A stretch of DNA of 31,593 nucleotides from an uncultured Lachnospiraceae bacterium (GTDB taxonomy: Bacteria > Bacillota > Clostridia > Lachnospirales > Lachnospiraceae), in assembly GCA_902489645.1 (NCBI GenBank), contig CABUAW010000028.1, positions 1 to 31,593 on the forward strand, given 5' to 3'. Under the pieces are notes generated by a model. The model was given only the letters and a program-made list of their open reading frames with translations, ran no database searches and had not been told where the DNA came from. Positions 6,838 to 15,806 of the stretch are shown piece after piece. The number at the start of each line of letters is the position of its first letter. Within the stretch, counting starts at the first letter, position 1. The position numbers and the translations under genes are program-made.

Positions 6838-8568
6838 CTACAACTGATATTTAAAACATTTGACCCAATGCGGATTCTCGCCCTCCGGGTTCAGATTCAC
6901 CCGCTCCGGTCGCTTTTCACGGCACATATCGCTCCGACTCATACAGCGATGATAAAAAGGACAGCCTTCCGCCGCCGCATCTTCCCGGCTCTGCTCCACA
7001 TCGGTAATCTTCTGAAGCTTCCGCTCGTCCGTCAATATGGAATGGAATAAAAGCTGGGTATAGGGATGCTTCGGGTCCTCATAAATTTCCTCAACCTCCG
7101 CTTCTTCCACAATCTCTCCCAGATACATGACAATGACCCGGTTACAGAAATGGCGGACAATATTCAAATCATGAGAAATGAATAAGTAGGTCAACTGGTG
7201 GGTACGGTGCAAATCTAAAAGAAGATTTAACACCTGGGACTGGACGGTAACGTCCAGCGCCGATACCGGTTCATCGGCCACAATGAATTTCGAATTTAAA
7301 ATCAGGGCGCCGCCGATACTTATTCTCTGCCGCTGGCCGCCGGACAATTCATTCGGATAGCGGTCGGCATAGGACGGCTCCAGGCCGACCTGGGTCAGCA
7401 TCTGGCTGACCAGTTCTTTGCGCTTTGCCTTGTCCTTCATTCCATGAACCCTTAAAGGCTCCTCCAGAATCCATCCGATTTTTTTCATCGGATTCAAGGA
7501 ACTGTATGGGTCCTGGAACACAAGCTGGGGATGTTCTTCGCGGATATCCAGCGTTCCCGTATAATTCTTATTTAAACCGACGATACATTTGGCCAATGTG
7601 GATTTCCCGCAGCCGCTCTCTCCGACCAGTCCGAGAATCTCGCCCCGGCGGATATGAAAGTTTACATTTTGCAGCACATGTTTATTTTCTTTCTTGCCAA
7701 ATATGCCCCGCTCCTTGACCGAATAGTAAACATTCAAGTCCTTCGCCTGCATGACCAGCGCATCCTCCCGGATATCTTCTTTATTCCGCGGAATAGCCGC
7801 AATCAAATGCTTCGTGTAATCATGTTTTGGGTGATACAGCACATCCTCCGTATACCCCCGCTCCACAATCTTTCCCTGGTACATAACGATGACTTTCTGG
7901 CAAACTTCTTTGACCACGTTCAAATCATGGGAAATAAACAAAATGGAGGTATTGGCTTCCATATGAATTTTTCGGAGCAACTGGAGAATCTGGGCCTGAA
8001 CCGTCACATCCAGCGCCGTCGTCGGCTCGTCGGCAATCAAAAGCTTCGGCCAGCAAATCATCGCCATGGCAATCATCACACGCTGACGCATGCCGCCGGA
8101 GAGCTGATGCGGGTACTTCTGACACAATTCCTCCGGCTTTGGCAGGCCCACATTCGCCAAAATCTCCACAACCCGGCTGTGAATCTCTTCATCGGGCATC
8201 GGTGTGTGGATTTTCAGACTTTCGGCCACCTGCCAACCGATTTTTTTTACCGGGTTCAATGAGGTCATTGGCTCCTGAAAGACCATCGACATGTCATTTC
8301 CCTGGATTTTTGACAATTCCTCCGCAGACATTTTCAACAGGTCCTTCCCGTTGAAAAGAATCTCGCCCGATAAAATATGAGCGTCCCTGTTTTTCAGTCC
8401 CATGATTGTCTGAACCGTCATACTCTTGCCCGAACCAGACTCACCGACAATGCCGACAATCTCGCCGTAACCGACGGTAAAACTCACATCGTCCACCACC
8501 GTACGCATTCCCGTTTCTCCAGGAAATCCAATGGTTAAATTTTTTACTTCTAAAAGCTTCTCTCCCAT
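6838..8568 (-). CDS. Peptide ABC transporter, fused double ATP-binding subunit (DppD+DppF/OppDF type)
   Basis: Two complete ABC ATPase domains lie in one 576-residue chain, equivalent to separate DppD and DppF. Domain 1 has Walker A GESGSGKS (42-49), signature LSGGM (156-160) and Walker B LLIADEP (about 176-182). Domain 2 has Walker A GESGCGKS (316-323), signature LSGGQ and FIVADEP. Each ends in the oligopeptide-type extension; the C-terminus has CPFYHRC...C, the cysteine motif of the OppD/DppD family, which binds an iron-sulfur cluster in some members. It powers import through the two permeases encoded upstream. AGGAG overlaps the stop of the preceding permease gene, so translation is coupled. 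GsiA and YejF show the same fusion. Confidence 0.92.
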   Translation of the reverse strand: MGEKLLEVKNLTIGFPGETGMRTVVDDVSFTVGYGEIVGIVGESGSGKSMTVQTIMGLKNRDAHILSGEILFNGKDLLKMSAEELSKIQGNDMSMVFQEPMTSLNPVKKIGWQVAESLKIHTPMPDEEIHSRVVEILANVGLPKPEELCQKYPHQLSGGMRQRVMIAMAMICWPKLLIADEPTTALDVTVQAQILQLLRKIHMEANTSILFISHDLNVVKEVCQKVIVMYQGKIVERGYTEDVLYHPKHDYTKHLIAAIPRNKEDIREDALVMQAKDLNVYYSVKERGIFGKKENKHVLQNVNFHIRRGEILGLVGESGCGKSTLAKCIVGLNKNYTGTLDIREEHPQLVFQDPYSSLNPMKKIGWILEEPLRVHGMKDKAKRKELVSQMLTQVGLEPSYADRYPNELSGGQRQRISIGGALILNSKFIVADEPVSALDVTVQSQVLNLLLDLHRTHQLTYLFISHDLNIVRHFCNRVIVMYLGEIVEEAEVEEIYEDPKHPYTQLLFHSILTDERKLQKITDVEQSREDAAAEGCPFYHRCMSRSDMCREKRPERVNLNPEGENPHWVKCFKYQL

Positions 8569-8577
8569 CGTTTTCTC

Positions 8578-9384
8578 CTATCTCGCCTGGTATACGCGCA
8601 GTCCCTCGCTAATCATACTGAAACCTAAAATAATAAGCACAATCGTAAGTCCCGGAAATATGGCATACCACGGGGCAATCTGCAAAAAAGCCTGGGCGTC
8701 GGAAAGCATCAGTCCGAGACTTGGCTCCGGCGGCTGGACACCCAACCCCAGATAACTCATGCTGGCTTCCGCCAATACGGCATTATTGAAACCAACCGTC
8801 GCCGAAGTCAACATACTGACCAGCGCATTCGGCAATATATGCACAAAAATAATCCGGAATTTTCCGGCCCCCATGACCTGGGCGCTTTTGACAAATTCCA
8901 ACTCTTTATAACGGATAATCTCACTTCGGACAATACGGGCAAAGCTTGGAATAAACAGAATACCGAGGGCAAAAATAATATTATTTCGTCCCGGTCCAAG
9001 AAGACTGATAAAAATTAATGCCAGCAGTACGCTCGGAAAAGCGCTGAGCGCATCATTCAGACGCATGATAATCTCATCCAGCCATCCGCCGAAAAATCCG
9101 GTAATCGCTCCAATAATGGTTCCGAACACAACGCCGATGCCCACCGTACAGAGGGCAACAAAACAGGTGGTTCCCATACCATTCATGATGCGGCTTAAAA
9201 TATCCCGGCCGAAATTATCATTTCCGAAAAGATGGGCCAATGACGGCGCGGCATTTTTCAGCATCGAATTCATATCCGTCGGTCCGTAGGGCGTCCAGAA
9301 ATGTCCGATGACCGCCATTAACACAACAATCGTCGTCAAAATCAATCCGATGGTTAAATTATAGTTCCACTTTTTTCGTTTCAT
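8578..9384 (-). CDS. Peptide ABC transporter permease, DppC/OppC family
   Basis: The 268-residue inner-membrane permease has an N-terminal membrane helix (LTIGLILTTIVVLMAVIGHFW at about 10-30), then the OppC_N region and a binding-protein-dependent transport domain. The cytoplasmic coupling loop EASMSYLGLGVQPPEPSLG is the EAA-type motif of DppC/OppC. Five to six membrane segments are predicted by eye. AGGAG overlaps the stop of dppB. It pairs with the DppB-like subunit to form the channel. Confidence 0.92.
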   Translation of the reverse strand: MKRKKWNYNLTIGLILTTIVVLMAVIGHFWTPYGPTDMNSMLKNAAPSLAHLFGNDNFGRDILSRIMNGMGTTCFVALCTVGIGVVFGTIIGAITGFFGGWLDEIIMRLNDALSAFPSVLLALIFISLLGPGRNNIIFALGILFIPSFARIVRSEIIRYKELEFVKSAQVMGAGKFRIIFVHILPNALVSMLTSATVGFNNAVLAEASMSYLGLGVQPPEPSLGLMLSDAQAFLQIAPWYAIFPGLTIVLIILGFSMISEGLRVYQAR

Positions 9385-9393
9385 CTTATGCTC

Positions 9394-10338
9394 CTATTCT
9401 GTCCGAACCCGTGGGTCTACGAACTGATAGAGAATATCCACAATAAAATTAATAATAATTACAATCACCGTAATATAAAGGACAACCGCCTGAACAATCG
9501 GATAGTCCCTGTTCGAAATCGCCGTTACCAGAAGTCTTCCCATTCCGGTCACACTGAATACCTGCTCCACCACAATACTGCCGGCCAGAATCTCGGCGGC
9601 CACCATGGCTATAAAAGTAATTACCGGAATCAGAGCATTCTGAAAAACATGTATATATAATACTTTTTTCGTACGGTTTCCCTTACTGTAAGCCGTGCGA
9701 ACATAGTCTTTTTTCACTTCACTGAGTACAGAATTTCTTAAAAATTTCACAACCATGGCAATCTTAGGGATGGCAATGGCGATGGCCGGAAAAAGCAGAT
9801 ACCGGATGCACGCCCCCAGATTCTCCTGAGGCATGACAAATTTCCCCGGCTGGAAAAATTTAAGAGTCAATCCAAAAAAGTAGGTTAAAATCATCCCCAG
9901 GAAAAAGGCCGGTATGGCCATCGTTACCTGGGTAAATAAATTGATAAAGACATCTATCCATGTGCCTTCTTTTCTGGCCGATACAATTCCCATAGGAATT
10001 GAAACCACCAGAATAATAATAAATGACATGACAGCCAGAATCGCCGTCACGGCAAGTCTTTGGTTAATCAGTTCACTGACGGGAACGCCCGCATACTGGT
10101 AAGATTCTCCGAAATCACCGTGAACGGCCCCGGAAAGCCAGTCAACATAACGTTCCGGAAGGGGTTTATTCAGGCCCATCTCTTCTCTGAGGGCCTCCAC
10201 CCGCTCCGGTGTACCGTAGGTTCCCAGCTTTGACAAAGCCGGGTCCCCCGGAATCACAGAAAAGGCCACGAAAGTAACCACGGATACAAGTAACAAAGTT
10301 ATAATGAGAGTTGTTATTTTTTTAAGCATGTATTTCAT
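9394..10338 (-). CDS. Peptide ABC transporter permease, DppB/OppB family
   Basis: The 314-residue permease starts MKYMLKKITTLI with a membrane helix, then the typical SVIPGDPAL segment and the EMGLNKPLPERYVDWL periplasmic-type region of DppB/OppB. The C-terminal part has the coupling loop VRTAYSKGNR and EQVFSVTGMGRLLV. Both are family hallmarks. It lies 32 bases after the binding-protein gene. The ribosome site AAAGGG is set about 12 bases from the ATG, weaker than those of its neighbours. Confidence 0.92.
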   Translation of the reverse strand: MKYMLKKITTLIITLLLVSVVTFVAFSVIPGDPALSKLGTYGTPERVEALREEMGLNKPLPERYVDWLSGAVHGDFGESYQYAGVPVSELINQRLAVTAILAVMSFIIILVVSIPMGIVSARKEGTWIDVFINLFTQVTMAIPAFFLGMILTYFFGLTLKFFQPGKFVMPQENLGACIRYLLFPAIAIAIPKIAMVVKFLRNSVLSEVKKDYVRTAYSKGNRTKKVLYIHVFQNALIPVITFIAMVAAEILAGSIVVEQVFSVTGMGRLLVTAISNRDYPIVQAVVLYITVIVIIINFIVDILYQFVDPRVRTE

Positions 10339-10370
10339 GGTTATTTCGTGCCCTTTCTATATAATGTTTT

Positions 10371-11948
10371 CTATTCTACAAAATGTACCCCGGACATATC
10401 CTGAGCTGCGCATGGATAGAATACATATCCATCCAGTTTCTCATTGACTGCTACCAGGTTTGCCGCATCCTGAATATAAACGGATGCTGCGTCTTCGGCC
10501 AGAATCATCTGGCATTTCTTATAAAGTTCAACCTTTTCTTCATCATCAACGGTGGCCAGCGCCGCTTTGTATGTCTCATCAAATTCGGCATTGCTGTAGT
10601 TTGTAAAGTTCTTCGGCGCATCACTTGGATTCTTTTCCAGCCAGCTTCCCGGAGATAAGGTTCCGTCCACAGCAACGATGGTTGCTTCAAATTCACGGCC
10701 GCTGTAAACCTTTTCAACCCATGAAGAGAATTCCATCAATTCAATACTTGCATTGATGCCAACCTCTTTTAAGTTTTCAACGATAATCTCTGCGGTGCTT
10801 TCATGCGGTTTGTAGTTGTCCGGAACACGGATAACCAAATCAAATCCATCCGGATAACCGGCTTCTGTCAGAAGCTCCTTCGCCTTCTCCACATCTCTCG
10901 TATAAACGGTTTCTGTTTCCTCGTTATAATATTTGGAGAAAGCAGGAATCATATTCGTTCCGATGATATGGCTCTTGCCGCCGAACAGCATTTCATTAAT
11001 CTGGTCTTTGTCTACGGCATAGTTCATCGCCTGACGGACACGGACATCCTGGAATGGTTCGAAATCATTATTCAGGAATAAAGCCTGAACATAGTTTACA
11101 TTTCCCTGAAGGATATTAAAACCACTGGTCAGGGTGGCCACCTGGTCGTCTGTCAGATACTGCCATACGTCCAGTGTACCGGCCTGAAGCTCAGTAATCG
11201 CTGTATCTGTATCTGCAACAATCTTGAATGTCACTTTATCAAGATATGGCAGTTCCGGATTCCAGTATCCCTCATACGCTTCAACAACCAGACTCTGTCC
11301 CGGTGTGAAAGAAACGAATTTAAAAGGACCTGTGCCGATTGGCTGAGTCTCAAAATTTGCTTCATTGCTCTGCGGAAGAATAGCCAGTGTCAGATTTGCA
11401 AGGAACTCGGAATTTCCTTCGGTCAAATTCACCTTTACTGTCTTTTCATCAACGATTTCCACACTGTCCATAATAGAAAATGCGGAGCCTTCACCCTGAA
11501 TCTCCGCATAACGTTCAATCGAATATTTAACATCTTCCGCGGTGACTTCCGAGCCATCGTGGAATGTAATTCCATCTCTTAATGTGAAGGTATATTCCTT
11601 CGCATCGTCTGAAACCTCATACTCGCTTGCAACTGCAGGTACAAGGTCTCCGCTCTTATCCGGCTTTACAAGGCCTTCAAAGACATTGAATAAAACTTCC
11701 TTAGTTCCTGCATACACCATTTTGTGCGGGTCAAGACTATCCAGGTCCTGGGCAATACCTACGGTAACTTCGCCGCCTTTAACAGCAGTACCTTCGGCCG
11801 TGCTCTCAGCTTCTGTGGTCGTTGTTTCCGAAGAGTTCTTACTCTCTGCAGAAGACTCGTCTCCCTTGCCGCCTCCGCACGCGCAGAGTGCAGCAGCTAC
11901 TACAAGTGTCATTACGCCTAAAAGAATCTTGTTCGTTCTTTTTTTCAT
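10371..11948 (-). CDS. Peptide ABC transporter substrate-binding lipoprotein (SBP family 5, DppA/OppA type)
   Basis: The 525-residue protein has a lipoprotein signal peptide with Cys24 as the probable lipidated residue (LCAC), then a Ser/Thr/Glu-rich linker. The mature part has family-5 markers: DLDSLDPHKMVY, FHDGSEVTAEDVKYSIER, IGTGPFKFVSF, VRQAMNYAVDKDQIN and AKELLTEAGYPDGFDL. It captures peptides (or a similar solute, as nickel and glutathione binders share the fold) outside the membrane and delivers them to the permease. It is the first gene of the operon and shares a regulatory region with the divergent pepF. An AGAGGGAG ribosome site precedes the ATG. Confidence 0.92.
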   Translation of the reverse strand: MKKRTNKILLGVMTLVVAAALCACGGGKGDESSAESKNSSETTTTEAESTAEGTAVKGGEVTVGIAQDLDSLDPHKMVYAGTKEVLFNVFEGLVKPDKSGDLVPAVASEYEVSDDAKEYTFTLRDGITFHDGSEVTAEDVKYSIERYAEIQGEGSAFSIMDSVEIVDEKTVKVNLTEGNSEFLANLTLAILPQSNEANFETQPIGTGPFKFVSFTPGQSLVVEAYEGYWNPELPYLDKVTFKIVADTDTAITELQAGTLDVWQYLTDDQVATLTSGFNILQGNVNYVQALFLNNDFEPFQDVRVRQAMNYAVDKDQINEMLFGGKSHIIGTNMIPAFSKYYNEETETVYTRDVEKAKELLTEAGYPDGFDLVIRVPDNYKPHESTAEIIVENLKEVGINASIELMEFSSWVEKVYSGREFEATIVAVDGTLSPGSWLEKNPSDAPKNFTNYSNAEFDETYKAALATVDDEEKVELYKKCQMILAEDAASVYIQDAANLVAVNEKLDGYVFYPCAAQDMSGVHFVE

Positions 11949-12001
11949 AATTTTCTCCCTCTCAATAAGTAATTCCTCTCATTATTAAATTGTCACATCC
12001 A

Positions 12002-12030
12002 ATTCTATACGATTGATAAAAAAAAATCAA
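12002..12030 (-). promoter_or_regulatory. Promoter of the peptide transporter operon
   Basis: On the minus strand TTGATT (12025-12030) and TAGAAT (12002-12007) are 17 bases apart. Confidence 0.7.
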
Positions 12031-12055
12031 TGGATTATTGATAAAAAAACAATAA
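12012..12055. promoter_or_regulatory. Two A-tract dyads between divergent promoters
   Basis: ATTGAT and ATCAAT (12012-12017, 12026-12031) flank eight A residues. TTATTG and CAATAA (12035-12040, 12050-12055) flank a second A-rich run of nine bases. Each dyad covers one -35 box of the two divergent promoters. They are plausible sites for a shared regulator, but simple A/T richness could produce them by chance. Confidence 0.4.
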
Positions 12056-12066
12056 ATTATTATACT
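12038..12066 (+). promoter_or_regulatory. Promoter of pepF
   Basis: TTGATA (12038-12043) and TATACT (12061-12066) are 17 bases apart. The -35 box is 7 bases from the -35 box of the divergent transporter promoter. Confidence 0.7.
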
Positions 12067-12114
12067 GTTATTATCCTATTTTGGATAAACTTAACAAAAA
12101 CAGGAGGATTCATT

Positions 12115-13917
12115 ATGCAAAAAGTAAACAGCGTTCCAAAACGCTCCGAAATAAGTACCGAAAACACCTGGGATTTGACCCCTTTATGCACTGACAACGC
12201 CGCTTTTTCCAAAGCCTTTTCCGAAGCCGAATCAAAAATTGAAATTCTGGCGGCTTACCGCGGAAAAATCAGTCAGTCGTCCGCCAGTCTGTGCGCTTAT
12301 CTGGAGGAAAAGGACGCCCAGCTTTTAACCGTTGACCGGCTTTACAGTTACGCTTTCCAATACTGCGACCAGGACACGGCAAATACGGAAGCCCAGGCCA
12401 TGAAAAATCAGGCGCTTGGGCTTTACACACGCCTTTTTTCCGCCATTGCCTGGGAATCTCCGGAGATTCTTTCCCTGAACCCGGAGGTTCTTAAAGCCTG
12501 GTATGCCGAAGAACCCAAGCTGGAAAATTACCGGCATTTCCTCGAAGATACGCTCCGTCAAAAGGCCCACACCCTTTCGGCCGGAGAAGAAGAGCTTCTT
12601 TCGTTAAGCGCTGACATGAGCTATGGCCCGCAGACCATTTTCAGCATGTTCAACAATGCGGATTTACGTTTTCCATCCATCGACGACGGCCACGGCGGAC
12701 AGGTGGAAATCACCCACGGCCGTTTTATCACCCTAATGGAAAGCCGGAACCGCCAGGTGCGCAAAGACGCCTTTAAAGCCCTCTATCATACCTACGCAGC
12801 TTACAAAAACACTCTGGCGGCGGCCTACGGCGCCAATGTCAAAAAGGAGCTGTTCTATACCCGGGCCCGGAAATATACTTCCACCATGGAGGCGCATCTG
12901 GACAGTTACCACATTCCGACCTCCGTATACACCCGGCTCATTGACACCGTCCACAGTTTTTTGCCGTCCATGTACCGTTATGTGGCCCTTCGCAAAAAAC
13001 TTCTCGGCGTGGAAGAGCTGCATATGTATGACGTTTATACACCGATTATTGAATATCACTCGCCGGAAATTCCTTTTGAAAAAGCGAAATCCATCGTCCT
13101 TGAGGGACTTGCCCCGTTGGGAGAGGATTATCTGAGGCTTCTCCGGGAGGGCTTTGACAACCGGTGGATTGATGTTTATGAAAATCAGGGAAAACGCAGC
13201 GGCGCCTACTCCACCTGCGTCTACGGCACCCACCCTTACGTCTTATTAAATTATCAGGGGAATCTGGACAACGTGTTCACGCTGGCCCACGAGATGGGAC
13301 ATTCCCTCCACTCCTGCTATACCAATGCAAACCAGACCTACGTCAATTCCAATTATACGATTTTTGTGGCCGAGATTGCATCGACCTGCAACGAATACCT
13401 GCTGATTTCCCATTTGCTGGAAAAATCGGAGAGCCGGGAGGAAAAGGCTTATCTTTTAAATCATTTGATGGACCAGTTCAAAGGGACGCTTTTCCGTCAG
13501 ACCATGTTTGCCGAATTTGAGAAGCTGACCCACGAAAAAGAGGCCAATGGAGAAGCTCTGACCTGCGATACGCTCTGTGAAGTTTATAAAGACTTAAACA
13601 AACTCTACTTTGGCCCCGACATGGTCATCGATGATGAAATCGCTATGGAATGGGCGAGAATCCCACATTTTTATACGCCATTCTATGTGTACCAGTACGC
13701 CACCGGAATCTCCGCCGCCATTGCTTTCGGCCGCCGGATTCTCTCCGGCGAGTCCGGCGCTTTGGAAGATTATAAGCGTTTCTTAAGCGGCGGCTGTTCC
13801 ATGGACTGCATCGATTTATTAAAATCCTGCGGCGTCGATATGACGACAACCGGACCGACAACCGACGCTTTACAGGTCTTTGATACCTGCCTCCGTGAAC
13901 TGGAATCTTTGTTTTGA
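12115..13917 (+). CDS. pepF: Oligoendopeptidase F, M3 family metallopeptidase
   Basis: The protein has 600 residues when started at the ATG at 12115, which has AGGAGG upstream; the in-frame ATG at 12013 lies upstream of the promoter -10 box and is rejected. The zinc site is HEMGH at residues 392-396, and the third ligand is probably the Glu in FVAEIAS about 25 residues later. The N-terminus (TENTWDLTPLC) and the C-terminal YQYATGISAA block are PepF hallmarks. It cleaves peptides of about 7-17 residues in the cytoplasm. Its divergent position beside a peptide importer suggests that it digests what the importer brings in. Confidence 0.93.
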   Translation: MQKVNSVPKRSEISTENTWDLTPLCTDNAAFSKAFSEAESKIEILAAYRGKISQSSASLCAYLEEKDAQLLTVDRLYSYAFQYCDQDTANTEAQAMKNQALGLYTRLFSAIAWESPEILSLNPEVLKAWYAEEPKLENYRHFLEDTLRQKAHTLSAGEEELLSLSADMSYGPQTIFSMFNNADLRFPSIDDGHGGQVEITHGRFITLMESRNRQVRKDAFKALYHTYAAYKNTLAAAYGANVKKELFYTRARKYTSTMEAHLDSYHIPTSVYTRLIDTVHSFLPSMYRYVALRKKLLGVEELHMYDVYTPIIEYHSPEIPFEKAKSIVLEGLAPLGEDYLRLLREGFDNRWIDVYENQGKRSGAYSTCVYGTHPYVLLNYQGNLDNVFTLAHEMGHSLHSCYTNANQTYVNSNYTIFVAEIASTCNEYLLISHLLEKSESREEKAYLLNHLMDQFKGTLFRQTMFAEFEKLTHEKEANGEALTCDTLCEVYKDLNKLYFGPDMVIDDEIAMEWARIPHFYTPFYVYQYATGISAAIAFGRRILSGESGALEDYKRFLSGGCSMDCIDLLKSCGVDMTTTGPTTDALQVFDTCLRELESLF

Positions 13918-13950
13918 TAAATTGTTTGAAAAATTTTTTGTTTTTTAAAA

Positions 13951-13988
13951 AAGTTTGGTGGGTTTTCCCAAAAATAATTTTTTTGTAA
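13951..13988 (+). terminator. Possible weak terminator after pepF
   Basis: TGGG and CCCA pair around TTTT, with further T/A pairs outside two mismatches, and a run of seven T follows. The stem is short, so this is tentative. Confidence 0.3.
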
Positions 13989-13996
13989 ATTTTCGA

Positions 13997-14024
13997 TTGA
14001 CTTTCCAAATTTTGAGAATATAAT
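13997..14024 (+). promoter_or_regulatory. Promoter of the glnK-amtB operon
   Basis: TTGACT (13997-14002) and TATAAT (14019-14024) are 16 bases apart. Transcription would start near 14031, just before the structured leader. Confidence 0.7.
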
Positions 14025-14036
14025 TAAACACATGTT

Positions 14037-14092
14037 AAGACGAAGGCGTCTTCAGATGAGCCAATCTCATCCGAAGGCGTCTTTTTCTTTTT
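14037..14092 (+). promoter_or_regulatory. Terminator/antiterminator-like leader of glnK
   Basis: Bases 14043-14060 pair with 14066-14083 around the loop CCAAT, giving an 18-position stem with one mismatch, and TTTCTTTTTG follows: an intrinsic terminator. A competing stem is possible, AAGACG (14037-14042) with CGTCTT (14047-14052), which uses part of the terminator's 5' arm. It lies between the predicted promoter and the glnK ribosome site, so it could act as an attenuator. If the promoter is wrong, it is simply the terminator of pepF. Confidence 0.65.
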
Positions 14093-14121
14093 GTGAAATA
14101 CATAAACCTATTTCACAAAAA
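14088..14121 (+). promoter_or_regulatory. Second leader hairpin before glnK
   Basis: TTTTTGTGAAATA and TATTTCACAAAAA form a perfect 13-bp stem with an 8-base loop. Its 5' arm uses the last Ts of the upstream terminator, and its 3' arm ends 12 bases before the GAGGAGG ribosome site. Confidence 0.6.
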
Positions 14122-14144
14122 ATTTTCAAGAGGAGGAAAATCAC

Positions 14145-14483
14145 ATGAAAAAATTAGAAATGGTCATCAAACCAGAAAAGCTTGAAAACTTAAAGTCAAT
14201 TCTTGATGATTCTCAGGCAAGCGGCGTTATGATAACAAACATTATGGGTTATGGCAACCAGAAAGGGTTCACCCGGATGTATCGAGGAACAACTTATGCC
14301 GTCAACCTGCTTCCAAAGGTAAAGGTCGAAACCGTCGTTTCAGATGAAGCAGCCGAAGAAATTATTTCCAGAGTTGTCAAAGAAATTACAACCGGCAACT
14401 ACGGCGACGGTAAAATCTTCATCTACGATGTTCTCGACGCAGTACGTATCCGTACCGGTGAACGCGGAGCCGACGCTCTTTAA
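14145..14483 (+). CDS. glnK: Nitrogen regulatory protein PII (GlnK type)
   Basis: The 112-residue PII protein senses ATP, ADP and 2-oxoglutarate and, in its GlnK role, plugs the ammonium channel AmtB. The T-loop (residues 36-56) has Tyr51 in RGTTYAVN, the residue that is uridylylated in proteobacteria. Whether it is modified here is unknown. The C-terminal nucleotide loop GDGKIF (87-92) and VRIRTGERG are conserved. It is followed by amtB after 52 bases, the standard glnK-amtB pairing. GAGGAGG precedes the ATG. Confidence 0.95.
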   Translation: MKKLEMVIKPEKLENLKSILDDSQASGVMITNIMGYGNQKGFTRMYRGTTYAVNLLPKVKVETVVSDEAAEEIISRVVKEITTGNYGDGKIFIYDVLDAVRIRTGERGADAL

Positions 14484-14535
14484 ATTTCTGACAAAAACAT
14501 GTTACTTATATTGCTTTTAAAGGAGGCTACCCATT

Positions 14536-15777
14536 ATGGAATATAATTTATTAGATATCGTATGGACAATGATTGCGGCGTGTCTTGTCTACTTTATGCA
14601 GGCCGGATTCGCTATGGTGGAAACGGGCTTTACACGGGCAAAAAACGCCGGTAATATCGTTATGAAAAATATGATGGACTTTGTCATCGGTTCCATCGCC
14701 TTCTATCTCATCGGTTTCGGCTTAATGTTCGGCCAGGGAAACGGCATCATCGGCCTGTCCGGTTTTTTCAACCCTTATGGCCTTGAGGCTTCTCTCCAGT
14801 CCGAACTCGGCCTGGCGCTTCCAATCGGCGTGTTTATGATTTTCCACACCGTATTCTGTGCCACTTCGGCGACCATTGTGTCCGGCGCCATGGCGGAACG
14901 TACCAAATTTTCCGCCTATCTGGCTTACAGCGCCTGTATCAGCATTTTCATTTATCCAATCACCGGACACTGGATTTGGGGCGGCGGCTGGCTGGCTTCC
15001 CTCGGTTTCCATGACTTCGCTGGTTCCACAGCCGTACACTCCGTCGGCGGCTGGTGCGCATTAATCGGCGCCGCAATTCTTGGACCTCGTATTGGAAAAT
15101 ACCGTGCGGACGGCAAACCAAATGCCATCCCGGGACATAATCTTCCGCTGGGCGCTCTGGGAACATTTATCCTCTGGTTCTGCTGGTTCGGATTCAACTG
15201 CGGTTCCACAACCGCCGCCTCCCCGGAACTCGGGAATATCGCCATGACGACCAATCTGGCCGCCGCGGCCGCAACTTTAGTCGCCCTTTTCTTTACATGG
15301 GTTCGTTACGGAAAACCGGATGTATCCATGACCATGAACGGCGCCCTCGCCGGTCTGGTTGGCGTTACCGCCGGCTGTGATATCGTATCCAACTACGGCG
15401 CTCTCGCCATCGGTGTTATCTGCGGTTTTGCTGTTGTCCTCGTGGTTGAATTCGTGGACCGTGTTCTCAAAGTTGACGACCCGGTCGGCGCTACCGGCGT
15501 TCACTGGGCCTGCGGTATGATAGGAACCGTTCTGACCGGTGTATTTGCCAAATCTTCTGTCCTTGAAGAATACGGTATGAGCCGGATTCAGTTCATCGGC
15601 GTTGAAGCCCTCGGCGTTGTTTCCGTCGGCGCTTTCACCGTCGTTATGGCCTTCATCATCTTTAAAGCCATTGACAAAACTATCGGACTGCGTGTTACAG
15701 AACAGGAAGAACTGGACGGACTGGACGGACACGAACATGGCTGCAGCGCTTACGCAGATTTCCAGATTAAATTGTAA
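14536..15777 (+). CDS. amtB: Ammonium transporter, Amt/MEP/Rh family
   Basis: The 413-residue channel has about eleven membrane segments. The conserved pore residues are Asp160 and His168 (HDFAGSTAVHS), and His323 (GVHWACG) forms the twin-histidine pair with His168. The N-terminus (VYFMQAGFAMVETGFTRAKNAG) is the family signature. The protein ends soon after the last helix with a short acidic, Gly/His-containing tail. It conducts ammonium under nitrogen limitation, gated by the GlnK encoded just upstream. AAAGGAGG precedes the ATG. Confidence 0.95.
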   Translation: MEYNLLDIVWTMIAACLVYFMQAGFAMVETGFTRAKNAGNIVMKNMMDFVIGSIAFYLIGFGLMFGQGNGIIGLSGFFNPYGLEASLQSELGLALPIGVFMIFHTVFCATSATIVSGAMAERTKFSAYLAYSACISIFIYPITGHWIWGGGWLASLGFHDFAGSTAVHSVGGWCALIGAAILGPRIGKYRADGKPNAIPGHNLPLGALGTFILWFCWFGFNCGSTTAASPELGNIAMTTNLAAAAATLVALFFTWVRYGKPDVSMTMNGALAGLVGVTAGCDIVSNYGALAIGVICGFAVVLVVEFVDRVLKVDDPVGATGVHWACGMIGTVLTGVFAKSSVLEEYGMSRIQFIGVEALGVVSVGAFTVVMAFIIFKAIDKTIGLRVTEQEELDGLDGHEHGCSAYADFQIKL

Positions 15778-15806
15778 TAAACTTTGCGAATCCTTTTTAA
15801 ACTACA

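Noticed and set aside
12013..12114. An upstream extension of pepF of 34 codons (MIKKNQW...)
   Set aside because: It begins upstream of the pepF promoter, has no ribosome site and is A/T-rich noncoding sequence; the ATG at 12115 has AGGAGG.
13643..14033. Minus-strand reading frames over the end of pepF and the glnK leader
   Set aside because: They overlap a conserved gene on the other strand and are low-complexity (Arg-rich) shadows without a ribosome site.
14037..14121. A two-hairpin ANTAR antiterminator target
   Set aside because: The loops do not show the hexanucleotide pattern with A at position 1 and G at position 4 in both hairpins.
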